Assembly: GCF_015163715.1 (NCBI RefSeq)
Contig: NZ_JADDUM010000103.1
Location: 1-35,362 of the forward strand
DNA length: 35,362 nucleotides
Origin: Pseudomonas cyclaminis
GTDB lineage: Bacteria > Pseudomonadota > Gammaproteobacteria > Pseudomonadales > Pseudomonadaceae
Reading direction: 5' to 3'
Shown: in pieces, positions 24,811-32,826 of the stretch
Numbering within the stretch: position 1 is the stretch's first letter
Layout of the letters: each line of letters begins with the position of its first letter
Program-made: the position numbers and the translations under genes
Notes under the pieces: model-generated
What the model saw: the letters and a program-made list of their open reading frames with translations, nothing else
What the model was told of the DNA's origin: nothing
Databases searched by the model: none

Positions 24811-24904
24811 GGCGCTAGGAATAGCGAAAGAAACAATGAGCGCAAGCTTTTTACTGACTTAAACAATGGTGGTCTGACCCCGATTCCGACCCCGATTTCT
24901 GCAA

Positions 24905-25650
24905 CCGCGACGTTTGGTGATGGATGAGTTTGCGTTGTTCAAAGGACATCGTTACGCCAGCGTGGTGCTGGAGTGCTGTGGATTGGTGAAGGCCGCAGCC
25001 GTGCGGCGGTCAGGCCATTCTTCGAAGAGCTGGGGGCAGAGGGTTGCGCCCGAATCGAAGCGGTCGCGATGGACATGAACACCGCTTTTGACCTGGAGGT
25101 TAGCTAGTACTGCCCAAAAGCCCGAGTGGTCTATGACCTTTTCCATGTCGTGGCCAAATATGGCCGAGAAGTGATCGATCGGGTTCGCGTTGACGAAGCC
25201 AATCGGCTACGTCATGACAGGCCGGTTCGCAAGGTTATCAAGCAAACGCGATGGCTGTTACTGCGCAATCCGCGGAACCTGAAAACGCCGGAGCAATAGG
25301 TCCATTTACAGGACCTGTTGGCGGCCAACCAATCGCTGATGACGGTCTATTTGATGAAGGCTGAACTCAAAACGCTCTGGACCCCGAGTGCTGCCTGGGA
25401 CTGGCGATCAGCCTGGAAACAATGGTTGCGCCACGCACATGAAAGCGAAATACCTGCTCTGATTCAGTTCGCCAAACGGCTAAAGAGTTACTGGCGGGGC
25501 ATCGTGAGCCGGGTTCGCTGGCCGATGCATACGGGCCAACTGGAAGGAATAAACAATCGAATAAAGGTGATCAAGCGGATGGCGTACGGTTACCGGGATA
25601 GCGAGTTCTTTTTCATGAAGATCAAGAGCGTCTTTCCCGGTAATCTGTGA
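24905..25650 (+). pseudogene. ISL3-family transposase, 5'-truncated and interrupted
   Basis: Recognisable transposase segments run in order: LVMDEFALFKGHRYASVVL, a frame change, then AAVRPFF-type sequence, AVAMDMNTAFDLEV, ARVVYDLFHVVAKYGREVID, LLLRNPRNLKTPEQ, LLAANQSLMTVYLMKAELK, and SRVRWPMHTGQLEGINNRIK followed by VIKRMAYGYRDSEFFFMKIK. The order and motifs are those of ISL3-family transposases. In-frame TAG codons occur after DLEVS and after TPEQ, a small deletion shifts the frame near 24970, and the N-terminal zinc-finger part is missing. Terminal inverted repeats were not identified. The sequence is clearly dead and belongs to the decayed island. Confidence 0.88.
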
Positions 25651-25706
25651 AGAACCTTTTTTATGGGCTGGTGAAAAGTTGGAGCCGTTTGACCCGACAC
25701 GCTGAA

Positions 25707-25967
25707 TCAGTTGCCGTTCGGCTCTGCCCTGTTGATGCGCAGCCCCTTAACTTCACCCGCATACACCGCTAGTTTTTCTTGTTGATTGGCCAGCAGCGCA
25801 CAAATCTTCATCAGCCCGGCTGCGTCGCTCGGCGTATTGCCATTCGCCGCGAGAGCGGTCAACTCCATCACTGACCACCCAATAACAGCCGCTGCATCTT
25901 CAAGGTCGTAGAACAATTCCTGCTGGGCGGTTCTGGGCCCGTCGAGGCCCTGGATCAACTCTTCCAT
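25707..25967 (-). CDS. Small protein of unknown function (86 aa)
   Basis: It begins MEELIQGLDGPRTAQQELFY and is helical and acidic without TM or Cys motifs (DLEDAAAVIGWSVMELTALA ... LMKICALLANQQEKLAVYAG). The ATG directly abuts the stop of the upstream GNAT gene, and GGAG lies six bases upstream inside that gene, so the two are translated from one message. It resembles small uncharacterised Pseudomonas proteins. No function can be assigned. Confidence 0.65.
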   Translation of the reverse strand: MEELIQGLDGPRTAQQELFYDLEDAAAVIGWSVMELTALAANGNTPSDAAGLMKICALLANQQEKLAVYAGEVKGLRINRAEPNGN

Positions 25968-26504
25968 CTACCTCTCCGTTTGATGCTGATTCAGCTTAAG
26001 GCCCATCACAACCATCCCGACCTCTGCCAGATCCGTGTTGAATGGAATTTCACCGATTTGCAGGAACCCAAATGTTTCGTAGAACCGTCGGGCATTTGAA
26101 TTGCTCTTGAGCACATCCAGCCATAGCAAGGGTTCTCCACGCTGTGCTGCCTGATCGCAGATGAACTGCAAAAGTTGCTTGCCGTAGCCACGTCCGGCAG
26201 CGGATTTCAGGAAATAGATTTTTTGCAATTCTGCGCCCAACTCACCGGTGATGGGTGCTGGTGTCGACCAGTTGACCTTGGAAAACCCAATAGAAGTGCC
26301 CCGTTCATCTGAGACGATCAGCCATGAATGACGGTCGGTCAGGTCAAGTGATCGGCTGAGCGAATCGCGTGCGAAATCCTGCTTGAGGAAGTCCCTCATG
26401 CCAGCAGGGGACCACAAGGTCGAGAAATGCTCTTGATAGGTCTCGCGGCCCAAGGCTTCCAGGCTGTCGAGATCGGCTTTTGTTGCTGCACGAATGTTGA
26501 TCAT
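25968..26504 (-). CDS. GNAT-family N-acetyltransferase
   Basis: This 178-aa protein starts at MINIRAATKADLDSLEALG. It shows the GNAT fold landmarks: LQKIYFLKSAAGRGYGKQLL, with the acetyl-CoA pyrophosphate loop AGRGYGKQ, then LLWLDVLKSNSNARRFYETF and GFLQIGEIPF. Longer upstream starts lack a ribosome binding site and add a non-typical N terminus. The acceptor substrate is unknown. It is the first gene of a two-gene unit with the 86-aa protein. Confidence 0.85.
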   Translation of the reverse strand: MINIRAATKADLDSLEALGRETYQEHFSTLWSPAGMRDFLKQDFARDSLSRSLDLTDRHSWLIVSDERGTSIGFSKVNWSTPAPITGELGAELQKIYFLKSAAGRGYGKQLLQFICDQAAQRGEPLLWLDVLKSNSNARRFYETFGFLQIGEIPFNTDLAEVGMVVMGLKLNQHQTER

Positions 26505-26657
26505 CGGAATCGCCCCGGTTAACTCAAACCCACTGCCCATACACGTATCCACTACAACACAAACCCTACCAAGACGTTACACGAAAGCCGTGACGGACTT
26601 CATTTGCAGCGGTCTTACTTTACGTACACCCAACCTTGTAAAACAGAGAGTGTTGTC

Positions 26658-26819
26658 ATGAAGTTGAATTACCTAACCAAGGCAGCTGTGGTTGTCGCGC
26701 TGTTGTCGACCTTGTCGGGCTGCTGGATGTTTATGCCGCCGGGCGGTGGTGGGGGCGGCGGGCATGGCGGTGGGGGGCATGGTCAGGGCGGCGGTCCTGG
26801 TGGCGGCGGCCAGCGTTAA
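26658..26819 (+). CDS. Small Gly/His-rich lipoprotein (53 aa)
   Basis: A basic N terminus and hydrophobic core lead to a lipobox (KAAVVVALLSTLSGC, Cys about residue 22). The mature part is WMFMPPGGGGGGGHGGGGHG followed by a further Gly/Gln-rich tail. It is probably lipidated in the envelope. The Gly-His pattern could bind metal or simply be flexible. Starts upstream of ATG 26658 are less likely because they would bury the signal peptide. A strong terminator follows immediately, so the gene is transcribed alone. Confidence 0.75.
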   Translation: MKLNYLTKAAVVVALLSTLSGCWMFMPPGGGGGGGHGGGGHGQGGGPGGGGQR

Positions 26820-26831
26820 CCATCAGTCAAC

Positions 26832-26869
26832 GAGAGGCAGGTCATGAACAATGACCTGCCTCTTTTTTT
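26832..26869 (+). terminator. Strong rho-independent terminator after the lipoprotein gene
   Basis: AGAGGCAGGTCAT pairs with ATGACCTGCCTCT across a five-base loop, followed by seven T. Confidence 0.93.
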
Positions 26870-26887
26870 GCCTGGGATAAATCCCGG

Positions 26888-26960
26888 ACAAAGAAAAGCC
26901 CGCGATGGGGAGTGCGGGCTAAAAGGGATGTTCATTAGGAGCTGAGTTCACTCTAGCCCG
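26888..26960 (-). ncRNA. Candidate small RNA with intrinsic terminator
   Basis: On the minus strand AGCCCGC-N10-GCGGGCT (26897-26920) is followed by TTTCTTTG, a terminator with no protein gene directly upstream. About 20-30 bases before it is a CTAGAGT motif resembling an RpoS-type -10 box (26950-26957). A transcript of about 50-60 nt would fit. The alternative is a terminator for the 27-aa gene transcript, or a bidirectional terminator between units. Confidence 0.3.
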
Positions 26961-27078
26961 TCGTCTGTGAAAGCTTTGTGAAAAGTGTACGCCTCAATCC
27001 GCGCCTGGCTGTATGGGGCAGGGGAGGCCAGAACCCACTACTGTCCCTGGCATACCACCCCTGCTTGGATGCTGCCTT

Positions 27079-27687
27079 ATGTTCATCTCCACCAGCCTGC
27101 TCTCAGCCTTTGTGCTGTTCGCGTTCGTGTCTTCGATTACCCCAGGTCCCAATAACACCATGCTGCTGGCCTCGGGGGTCAATTTCGGGTTTCGCCGCTC
27201 GATGCCCCATGCGCTCGGGATCAGTATCGGTTTCATGCTGCTGGTGATTTCTGTCGGCCTGGGGCTGGGCGAAGTGTTCAAGGTGTTCCCTTGGGCCTAC
27301 ACCGTGTTGCGCTATGTGGGCGCAACGTACCTGTTGTACCTGGCGTGGAAGATCGCGACGTCGGGCGGCATGTCCGATAGCAATGACGAACGCGGCAAGC
27401 CCATGACGTTCCTCGGCGCCGCTGCGTTTCAGTGGGTCAATCCCAAGGCGTGGATCATGGCGCTGGGAGCCATTACCACCTACACGCCGGCCGAGGGCTA
27501 TGTCGTCAATGTGCTGGTGATTGCGCTGGTGTTTGCCGTGGTAAACCTGCCCAGCGTGTGCGTCTGGGTCGGGTGTGGCAGCGGCCTGCGCAATGTGCTG
27601 CGTGAGCCGCGCTGGCTGAGACTGTTCAACTGGTCCATGGCCGGGTTGCTGGTGCTGTCGCTGTACCCGATGTTGTTTGCCAGTTAA
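27079..27687 (+). CDS. LysE/RhtB-family exporter
   Basis: This is a 202-aa inner-membrane protein with about six hydrophobic segments and the family signature FVSSITPGPNNTMLLASG near the N terminus, then GVNFGFRRSMPHALGISIGF and FQWVNPKAW. ATG 27079 gives the normal length. The frame extends 22 codons upstream without membrane-like sequence. The family exports amino acids or related metabolites, and the substrate is not predictable here. It appears monocistronic, with a 27-aa gene converging on its 3' end. Confidence 0.9.
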   Translation: MFISTSLLSAFVLFAFVSSITPGPNNTMLLASGVNFGFRRSMPHALGISIGFMLLVISVGLGLGEVFKVFPWAYTVLRYVGATYLLYLAWKIATSGGMSDSNDERGKPMTFLGAAAFQWVNPKAWIMALGAITTYTPAEGYVVNVLVIALVFAVVNLPSVCVWVGCGSGLRNVLREPRWLRLFNWSMAGLLVLSLYPMLFAS

Positions 27688-27690
27688 GTG

Positions 27691-27774
27691 CTAGACCGGC
27701 GAGATGGTCGCCAGCAGGCCGATGCCGATGGTCAGCACTAAAAAACCGAACAGGAAAATCGCCATCTTGGTCAT
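27691..27774 (-). CDS. 27-aa single-TM membrane peptide
   Basis: ATG 27774 has GGAGG four bases upstream and opens MTKMAIFLFGFLVLTIGIGL, then LATISPV and a stop. It is essentially one TM helix with a short basic N terminus. The stop is three bases from the convergent LysE stop. The strong ribosome binding site and coherent hydrophobic helix support expression. The function is unknown. Peptides of this type often associate with larger membrane proteins, and the neighbouring exporter is one possible partner. Confidence 0.65.
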   Translation of the reverse strand: MTKMAIFLFGFLVLTIGIGLLATISPV

Positions 27775-28029
27775 AAGGCCTCCGAAGGGAAGGGAATAAG
27801 GATTGGGGCTATTGTCCGCCTTGAGGGCATTTCAATACAGGCGCAGATAACAAAGAAAAAACCGTATCAGATGCGCTCTGCACTGTTCTGCCACGGGCTT
27901 CGGGGTCCTGTGCTTTTTTCAGGATCAGCGCCTGAGACAGCCACCGCATTTCCCCCTAAGATGGCGCCCACTGCATCAACAATAAGAGTGGGCCAACCCT
28001 CGATGGAAAGACGTCAATTCAGCGGTGGC

Positions 28030-29010
28030 ATGAAAGGCAAGAACCTGCGCTACCTCAATGAAACCTCACAGCCGGCGTCGGTCACCCGCGTCGGCTTCCT
28101 GTTGCTCGAACATTTCTCCCTGCCTGCATTCACCCAGACCCTCGACACCCTCGTCACCGCCAACCTGCTACGCCCCGATCTGTTCGCGTCACGTACGTTT
28201 GGCTGGGGCGACGGTGAAGTGACCAGCGACCTGGGCCTGGTCATCCGCCCCGATGCGTGCCTGAATACTGCTGCGCTGCATGATTTGGAGTTGTTGGTGA
28301 TCTGCGGTGGATTTCGCACCGAACTCAAGGCCAGCGAGGAGTTCATCCAACTGCTGCGCAACGCTGCCGAGCACGGCGTCCACCTCGCGGGGCTGTGGAA
28401 CGGCGCTTGGTTCCTCGGCCGCGCCGGACTGCTGCAGGGCTACCGCTGCGCTATCCACCCGGAACATCGCCCGGCGCTGGCGGAAGTGTCCAAAGCCACC
28501 CACGTCACCAGCGAACCCTATGTGATCGACCGCGACCGGCTGACTGCCTCCAGCCCTTCAGGCGCCTTCCATATGGCGCTGGACTGGATCAAGAACCTGC
28601 ACGACAAGGCGTTGGTCGAGGGTATCGAAGACATCCTGGCCTTCGAGGAGTCCCGCTACCGGCGTATCAAACCCACCGAAAACGTCAGCGTCAGCGCGCC
28701 GTTGCGGGAAGTGGTGAAGCTGATGGACGCCAACCTTGAAGAACCCTTGGAGCTGGACCAACTGGCGGTCTATGCCGGCCGCTCTCGTCGACAGTTGGAG
28801 CGACTGTTCAAGGAGCAACTGGGCACCACGCCACAGCGCTACTACATGGAATTGCGTGTGACCGAAGCGCGGCGGTTGTTGCAGCACACCGAGTTGTCAC
28901 AGGTGGAGGTGCTGGTGGCGTGTGGCTTTGTGTCGCCGAGTCATTTCAGCAAGTGCTACAGCTCGTATTTCGGCTATCGCCCCTCTAAAGAGAAGCGCTT
29001 GGTCAAATAG
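28030..29010 (+). CDS. GlxA-type AraC-family transcriptional regulator
   Basis: This is a protein of about 326 aa with an N-terminal DJ-1/PfpI-like domain (VTRVGFLLLEHFSLPAFTQT, then LELLVICGGFRTELK and LAGLWNGAWFLGRAGLL) and a C-terminal AraC double HTH (LDQLAVYAGRSRRQLERLF, then TTPQRYYMELRVTEARRLL and VACGFVSPSHFSKCY). At the nucleophile-elbow position where many DJ-1/GlxA proteins carry Cys, this one has Trp-Asn, so the domain is probably a ligand sensor. The start could also be at 28003 or further upstream, since no start has a clear Shine-Dalgarno sequence. Relatives regulate amine and amino-acid catabolism in pseudomonads. The target here is unknown. Confidence 0.85.
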   Translation: MKGKNLRYLNETSQPASVTRVGFLLLEHFSLPAFTQTLDTLVTANLLRPDLFASRTFGWGDGEVTSDLGLVIRPDACLNTAALHDLELLVICGGFRTELKASEEFIQLLRNAAEHGVHLAGLWNGAWFLGRAGLLQGYRCAIHPEHRPALAEVSKATHVTSEPYVIDRDRLTASSPSGAFHMALDWIKNLHDKALVEGIEDILAFEESRYRRIKPTENVSVSAPLREVVKLMDANLEEPLELDQLAVYAGRSRRQLERLFKEQLGTTPQRYYMELRVTEARRLLQHTELSQVEVLVACGFVSPSHFSKCYSSYFGYRPSKEKRLVK

Positions 29011-29053
29011 CCTGGGCCGGGCGTCAGCGAGGCTTCGTTGGCCCTGGCTCAGG

Positions 29054-29659
29054 TCACACAACAGCCGTGCGGTTGACCATTGCCAGAATGGTCGCCAGCA
29101 ATTCGTGCTGGGCTTCTTCACGGCTGATTTCGCCATCGGCGGCTGCATGGGACAAGGCTTCCGCCGCGCCCAGCATGGCCCGCAGGCCGGCTTGGGACAC
29201 CGTGCCGCTGGGGGCGAAGGGCGCCAGGGCGTCGCGGCATTTGTCGAGAAAGATCGCCTCGTACTTGCGCTTGAGGGTTTCCAGCTCCGGTGAGCCGCTC
29301 AGGGCGGCGGTGACGCCCGGAATTTCCCGACCCTGCAATAACACGCAGTCCACATACGACGCGGCGATGACCCACGCGCGGTCTTCCAGGCTCGCACTGC
29401 TGGCTTCGATGGCTTGGGCAAACACCTGGTTCTGGCGTCCGTCGAAGTCTTCATACAGCGCGGCCAGCAACCCCGCCCGGGTGACGAAATGGTCGTAGAC
29501 CACCGGCTTGGTCACCCCCGCCAGTTCCGCCAGGCGGCCCAGGGTCAGGGCGTCGGTGCCTTCTTCGCGCACCAGTTGCCAGGCCACCTCCAACAATTGA
29601 CTCAGACGATCTTCACGGGACAAACGACGACGTGGCGCAGGGGATTCAGTGCTTGACAT
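29054..29659 (-). CDS. TetR/AcrR-family repressor
   Basis: This 201-aa protein has an N-terminal TetR HTH (RLSQLLEVAWQLVREEGTDA, then LTLGRLAELAGVTKPVVYDH and FVTRAGLLAALYEDF) and a helical ligand-binding C-terminal domain. The start at 29659 (MSSTESPAPRRR) is chosen because upstream codons run through the operator region. It is divergent from the NAD(P)H oxidoreductase at 29742, with direct repeats in the intergenic region, the classic layout of a repressor controlling a quinone or electrophile detoxification gene. Confidence 0.88.
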   Translation of the reverse strand: MSSTESPAPRRRLSREDRLSQLLEVAWQLVREEGTDALTLGRLAELAGVTKPVVYDHFVTRAGLLAALYEDFDGRQNQVFAQAIEASSASLEDRAWVIAASYVDCVLLQGREIPGVTAALSGSPELETLKRKYEAIFLDKCRDALAPFAPSGTVSQAGLRAMLGAAEALSHAAADGEISREEAQHELLATILAMVNRTAVV

Positions 29660-29666
29660 GCTTATA

Positions 29667-29706
29667 TACCAAAAGTAACTTACTCGAATTAACTTACCAA
29701 AAGTAA
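29667..29706. promoter_or_regulatory. Repeated operator between the TetR and oxidoreductase genes
   Basis: TACCAAAAGTAA occurs at 29667-29678 and 29695-29706 (period 28 bp), and TAACTTAC at 29676-29683 and 29690-29697. The near-symmetrical block covers the space between the two divergent starts and is the likely TetR binding site. Confidence 0.7.
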
Positions 29707-29741
29707 ATAAGCCCAGCCTAAACCGAAAAGGAGTCCATGTC

Positions 29742-30341
29742 ATGCACGCACTGATCGTTGTAGCTCATCACGACCCACAATCCCTCACCCACAGTATCGC
29801 CATGCAAGTCGCCGCAGGCCTCATCGCCGCTGGCCACACCTACGAAATCGCCGACCTCGCCGCCGAAGGTTTCGACCCGCGCTACAGCGCCGCCGACCAC
29901 CTTGTCCACCGCACCCGCGCCACGCCACCGGCCGATGTGCTTGCCGAACAGGCGCGCCTCGACCGCGCCGACGCCCTGGTGCTCGCGTTCCCCATCTACT
30001 GGTGGTCGCTGCCGGGGCTGCTCAAGGGCTGGATCGACCGCGTGTTCGTCAATGGCTGGGCAATCGACTACGGCCCGGATACCCCAGTGGTGAAAAAACT
30101 GCGTCACTTACAAGTGCACCTGCTGGCCCTCGGCGCAGCCGACGACAGCGCGTTTGACCGCCACGGCTATGCCAAGGCGATGCGCACGCAGATCGACTAC
30201 GGCATCTTTGATTACTGCGGGGCGAAGGTGCTGACGTCCAAGCTGTTGCTGGATTCGGAGGGCGGCGCGGCCGAAGCGCATCTGAAAACGGCGAAGGCCG
30301 TGGGGCAGGGGTTGTTCGAAACCGAGACCGTCGCCGGTTGA
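29742..30341 (+). CDS. NAD(P)H-dependent oxidoreductase (flavodoxin-fold quinone reductase-like)
   Basis: This 199-aa protein has the flavodoxin-2 fold motifs HALIVVAHHDPQSLTHSIAM, then AFPIYWWSLPGLLKGWIDRV and FVNGWAIDYG, as in NQO1/MdaB/KefF-type flavoproteins that reduce quinones with NAD(P)H by two electrons. ATG 29742 has AAGGAG upstream. It is divergent from the TetR gene and probably induced by electrophiles or quinones, which is inference from the arrangement. Confidence 0.88.
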   Translation: MHALIVVAHHDPQSLTHSIAMQVAAGLIAAGHTYEIADLAAEGFDPRYSAADHLVHRTRATPPADVLAEQARLDRADALVLAFPIYWWSLPGLLKGWIDRVFVNGWAIDYGPDTPVVKKLRHLQVHLLALGAADDSAFDRHGYAKAMRTQIDYGIFDYCGAKVLTSKLLLDSEGGAAEAHLKTAKAVGQGLFETETVAG

Positions 30342-30342
30342 T

Positions 30343-30732
30343 TCACCCCTCGCGAAACAGGTCGTGGGCGTCCAGCAGGCGGTAGGCGATTTCCGGGCGT
30401 TTCTCCAAGCCTCGGCGAATCGCCGCCGGGATCGATTGCCGGGTCTTGCGGCACATGCCTGGCAGTTCGTCGATCACGATCTGGATCCCGCGCATGCTCT
30501 TGACCTCGGTGTGCCCTGGCGCGATGTGCACGCGGATGCCCAATTGCTGGTACATCAGCTGTTGCAGGCGCTCCAGGTCTTGCAGGCTCTTGAGGTCTTC
30601 GAGGCGGTCGAGCAGGCGTTTTTCTTCCTGGCGCGTGAGGTTGAGGATGCGCAGGTCGGCGCCGGGCGCCTCAAGCAGTTGCTCGCGGTCGCAGACACAG
30701 GCGCCGGGTGGGCAGGGTTGGCGAATTGTCAT
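30343..30732 (-). CDS. Conserved protein with N-terminal CPPGxCxC motif
   Basis: This 129-aa protein is chosen to start at ATG 30732 because GGGAGG lies eight bases upstream. The N terminus MTIRQPCPPGACVCDREQLL has three Cys in a C-x5-C-x-C pattern that could hold a metal or cluster. The middle is a charged helix (LTRQEEKRLLDRLEDLKSLQ) and the C-terminal part reads MRGIQIVIDELPGMCRKTRQ, then SIPAAIRRGLEKRPEIAYRL. It looks like a conserved Pseudomonas protein without assigned function. Its stop is directly adjacent to that of the convergent oxidoreductase. Confidence 0.75.
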   Translation of the reverse strand: MTIRQPCPPGACVCDREQLLEAPGADLRILNLTRQEEKRLLDRLEDLKSLQDLERLQQLMYQQLGIRVHIAPGHTEVKSMRGIQIVIDELPGMCRKTRQSIPAAIRRGLEKRPEIAYRLLDAHDLFREG

Positions 30733-30764
30733 GTGCATTCCCTCCCCATTCCGGCGCCGCTGAC

Positions 30765-32021
30765 TCAGTAGCTGAGCGCGACCCCAAGACTGCCCAAGGC
30801 CTTCCAGTACTCAGGATAGGTCTTGGCGACACAATCCGGGTCCTGAATGCGGATGCCCGACACTTTCAAGCCTGCCAGGGCAAAGCACATGGCGATGCGG
30901 TGGTCGGCGTGGGTGTCGATCAGCGCAGTGCAGGACGTACCGGCCAGCCCAGGATCAGCGGCGACCAGCAAGTCGTCACCTTCGATGCTCGCCAGGCCCG
31001 GACGGATCTCGTTGAGACCGTCATGCAGCGCCTGCACGCGATCACATTCCTTGACCCGCAGGTTGGCCAGCTCAGTGAAACGCACCGGGGTGTTGTTGAA
31101 CGCCGCCAGCACCGCCAACGTTGGGATCGCGTCCTGCATTTGCGAGCCCACCACGGTGGCCTGCATGTTCGGGAACTGGGCGATCACGGCCTGGGCCTTG
31201 GCGTCGGGCTGGGTGAAGTCCTGCGCGGCCACGCCGATGTCGATACGGCCCCCGGTCAGCACTTCAGCGGCCCATAGGTAGGTGGCGGCGGATGCATCCG
31301 GTTCGATCAGATAGTCATGGGCGGTGTAGCCGGTAGGAGCCACGCGCCAGGTGGTGTCGTTGACCTCGTCCACCTGCGCGCCAAAGGCACGCATGCAGTC
31401 CAGGGTCAGGTCCACATAGCCACGGGCGCCGATGTCCTTGCCGGTCAGCGCCACTTCAATCGGCGCCTCACCGCACGCGGCCAGCATCAACAGGGCCGAC
31501 ACGTACTGGCTGGACAGGCCGCCGTCAATCTCAAAGCGCTTGGCCTGGACCTTGCCCACGCCGTGCACGGTCACCGGTGGGCAACCGGTGGGGCTGTCGA
31601 CCTGGATGCCGTTCTGGCCGAGGGTGGCCAGCAGCGGGCCGATGGGGCGCTTTTGCATATAGTCGTCGCCGTCCAGCACCACGGTGCCTTCGACGGTGGC
31701 GACAGCGGCCGTCAGAAAGCGCATCGCCGTGCCGGCATTGCCGAGGAACAGCGGTTGCGCAGGCAATTGCAGCTTGCCGGAGCCGGTGACGACAAAGGTG
31801 GTGTCATCCGGCTCATCGATGGTCACGCCCATCTGGCGCAGGGCCACCGACATGTGGCGGGTGTCGTCGCTTTTCAGCGCGCCACTGAGGCGGCTGGTGC
31901 CCTTGGCCAGGGCGGCCAGCAGCAGGGCGCGGTTGGTAATGGATTTGGAGCCGGGCGGTGCGACCTTGCCGTTCAGGGGAAAGTTGGGCGGTGTAACGGT
32001 CACGGTTTTCTGCGAACTCAA
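30765..32021 (-). CDS. aroA: 3-phosphoshikimate 1-carboxyvinyltransferase (EPSP synthase), stand-alone
   Basis: It catalyses the sixth step of the shikimate pathway (shikimate-3-phosphate plus PEP to EPSP). Motifs: PPGSKSITNRALLLAALAKG, then LKSDDTRHM, LGNAGTAMRFLTAAV, MQKRPIGPLLATL, DGGLSSQYVSALLM, LRVKECDRV and THADHRIAMCFAL. The TTG start at 32021, with AGGAG nine bases upstream, gives 418 aa. Longer upstream reading looks non-coding. In E. coli AroA the segment reads NAGTAMRPL, with Pro101 near the PEP/glyphosate site. Here the residue is Phe102. Pseudomonads typically also have a TyrA-AroA fusion, so this may be a second EPSP synthase. It is followed on the same strand by the Cys-motif gene after 32 bp. 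Confidence 0.92.
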   Translation of the reverse strand: MSSQKTVTVTPPNFPLNGKVAPPGSKSITNRALLLAALAKGTSRLSGALKSDDTRHMSVALRQMGVTIDEPDDTTFVVTGSGKLQLPAQPLFLGNAGTAMRFLTAAVATVEGTVVLDGDDYMQKRPIGPLLATLGQNGIQVDSPTGCPPVTVHGVGKVQAKRFEIDGGLSSQYVSALLMLAACGEAPIEVALTGKDIGARGYVDLTLDCMRAFGAQVDEVNDTTWRVAPTGYTAHDYLIEPDASAATYLWAAEVLTGGRIDIGVAAQDFTQPDAKAQAVIAQFPNMQATVVGSQMQDAIPTLAVLAAFNNTPVRFTELANLRVKECDRVQALHDGLNEIRPGLASIEGDDLLVAADPGLAGTSCTALIDTHADHRIAMCFALAGLKVSGIRIQDPDCVAKTYPEYWKALGSLGVALSY

Positions 32022-32111
32022 GGTACAAGGCTCCTGATCAAGGCAAGGTGGGACGGAGTGGCCGACGGGCGGCCCCGAATAATCGGCCAAAGGTGCGGTG
32101 CTTGTCGAGGT

Positions 32112-32666
32112 TTAGCGCTGGCTCAGCCAGTAATCATGCAGGGCACGCGCCGCCGGTTCGATCTCGCTGACGCGTTGCTGGTGGGCCTGCACATCCAGGT
32201 CGGCCGGCAATTCGAAGTTGTCCTGTTCGGCGCACCAGGAGATCTTCTCCAGCAGCGCGGCCTGTGCGGCGGGCAGTGCTGGCCAGTTGCCGATGGCGGC
32301 GCCACGGATATAGCCAAAGCACCATTCTTCGGCGAGGGTCACGGTGTGGCCTTGATGGTCGGTGTCATCGAAGCGTGCCTTGAAACCTTGGGCGTCGGTT
32401 GCCAGTTGGGCGGCCAAGGTATTGCTGTGGCGCACGCACACTTCCAGGAAGCGCTGGGCGTCGTCCATGCTGTCCCATTGCGGGTTCTGCCCACCCCAGA
32501 TGGCCGGGAACCACTCGGCGACATCCACCTGCGTCGGGCTGGACACCAGGGCGGTGAAGTAGCCGTCGAGTTCCGCCAGGTTCAGCACCGAATGGTCATC
32601 ACCGTACTTGAGCAGGGTTTCTTCGATGAAGTCCAAATCGGCGGTGGCGAGGGGTTGGGCGTGCAT
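32112..32666 (-). CDS. UPF0149 (YecA/YgfB-like) protein
   Basis: This 184-aa protein has the family motifs LAELDGYFTALVSSPTQV, EWFPAIWGGQNPQWDSMDDA and CFGYIRGAAIGNWPALPAAQ. ATG 32666 has AAGGA upstream. The family is widespread in Gammaproteobacteria and has no settled function. It lacks the C-terminal SEC-C zinc motif found in some YecA proteins. It lies upstream of aroA on the same strand, with about 90 bp to the aroA start. Confidence 0.85.
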   Translation of the reverse strand: MHAQPLATADLDFIEETLLKYGDDHSVLNLAELDGYFTALVSSPTQVDVAEWFPAIWGGQNPQWDSMDDAQRFLEVCVRHSNTLAAQLATDAQGFKARFDDTDHQGHTVTLAEEWCFGYIRGAAIGNWPALPAAQAALLEKISWCAEQDNFELPADLDVQAHQQRVSEIEPAARALHDYWLSQR

Positions 32667-32826
32667 GGCATTTCCTTAAAACGTCGAGCGCCGCGGGTAG
32701 GGCGGCTTAAAGCGCCAAGGATGGCGCCTGGCAGGGTTTTTTGCCAGTCCCGCTTTTGGCCGATGCGCCGTGGTGCACCCTTGTTATAGTTCGGGCCTTA
32801 TCACTCGCCAGCCAGGGATCACTGCC

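Noticed and set aside
22430..25700. Direct repeat of the tRNA-Cys 3' end marking the right edge of the island
   Set aside because: I looked for the CTCGGCCTCCA end downstream within the window and did not find it; the right boundary may have been lost with the ISL3 insertion.
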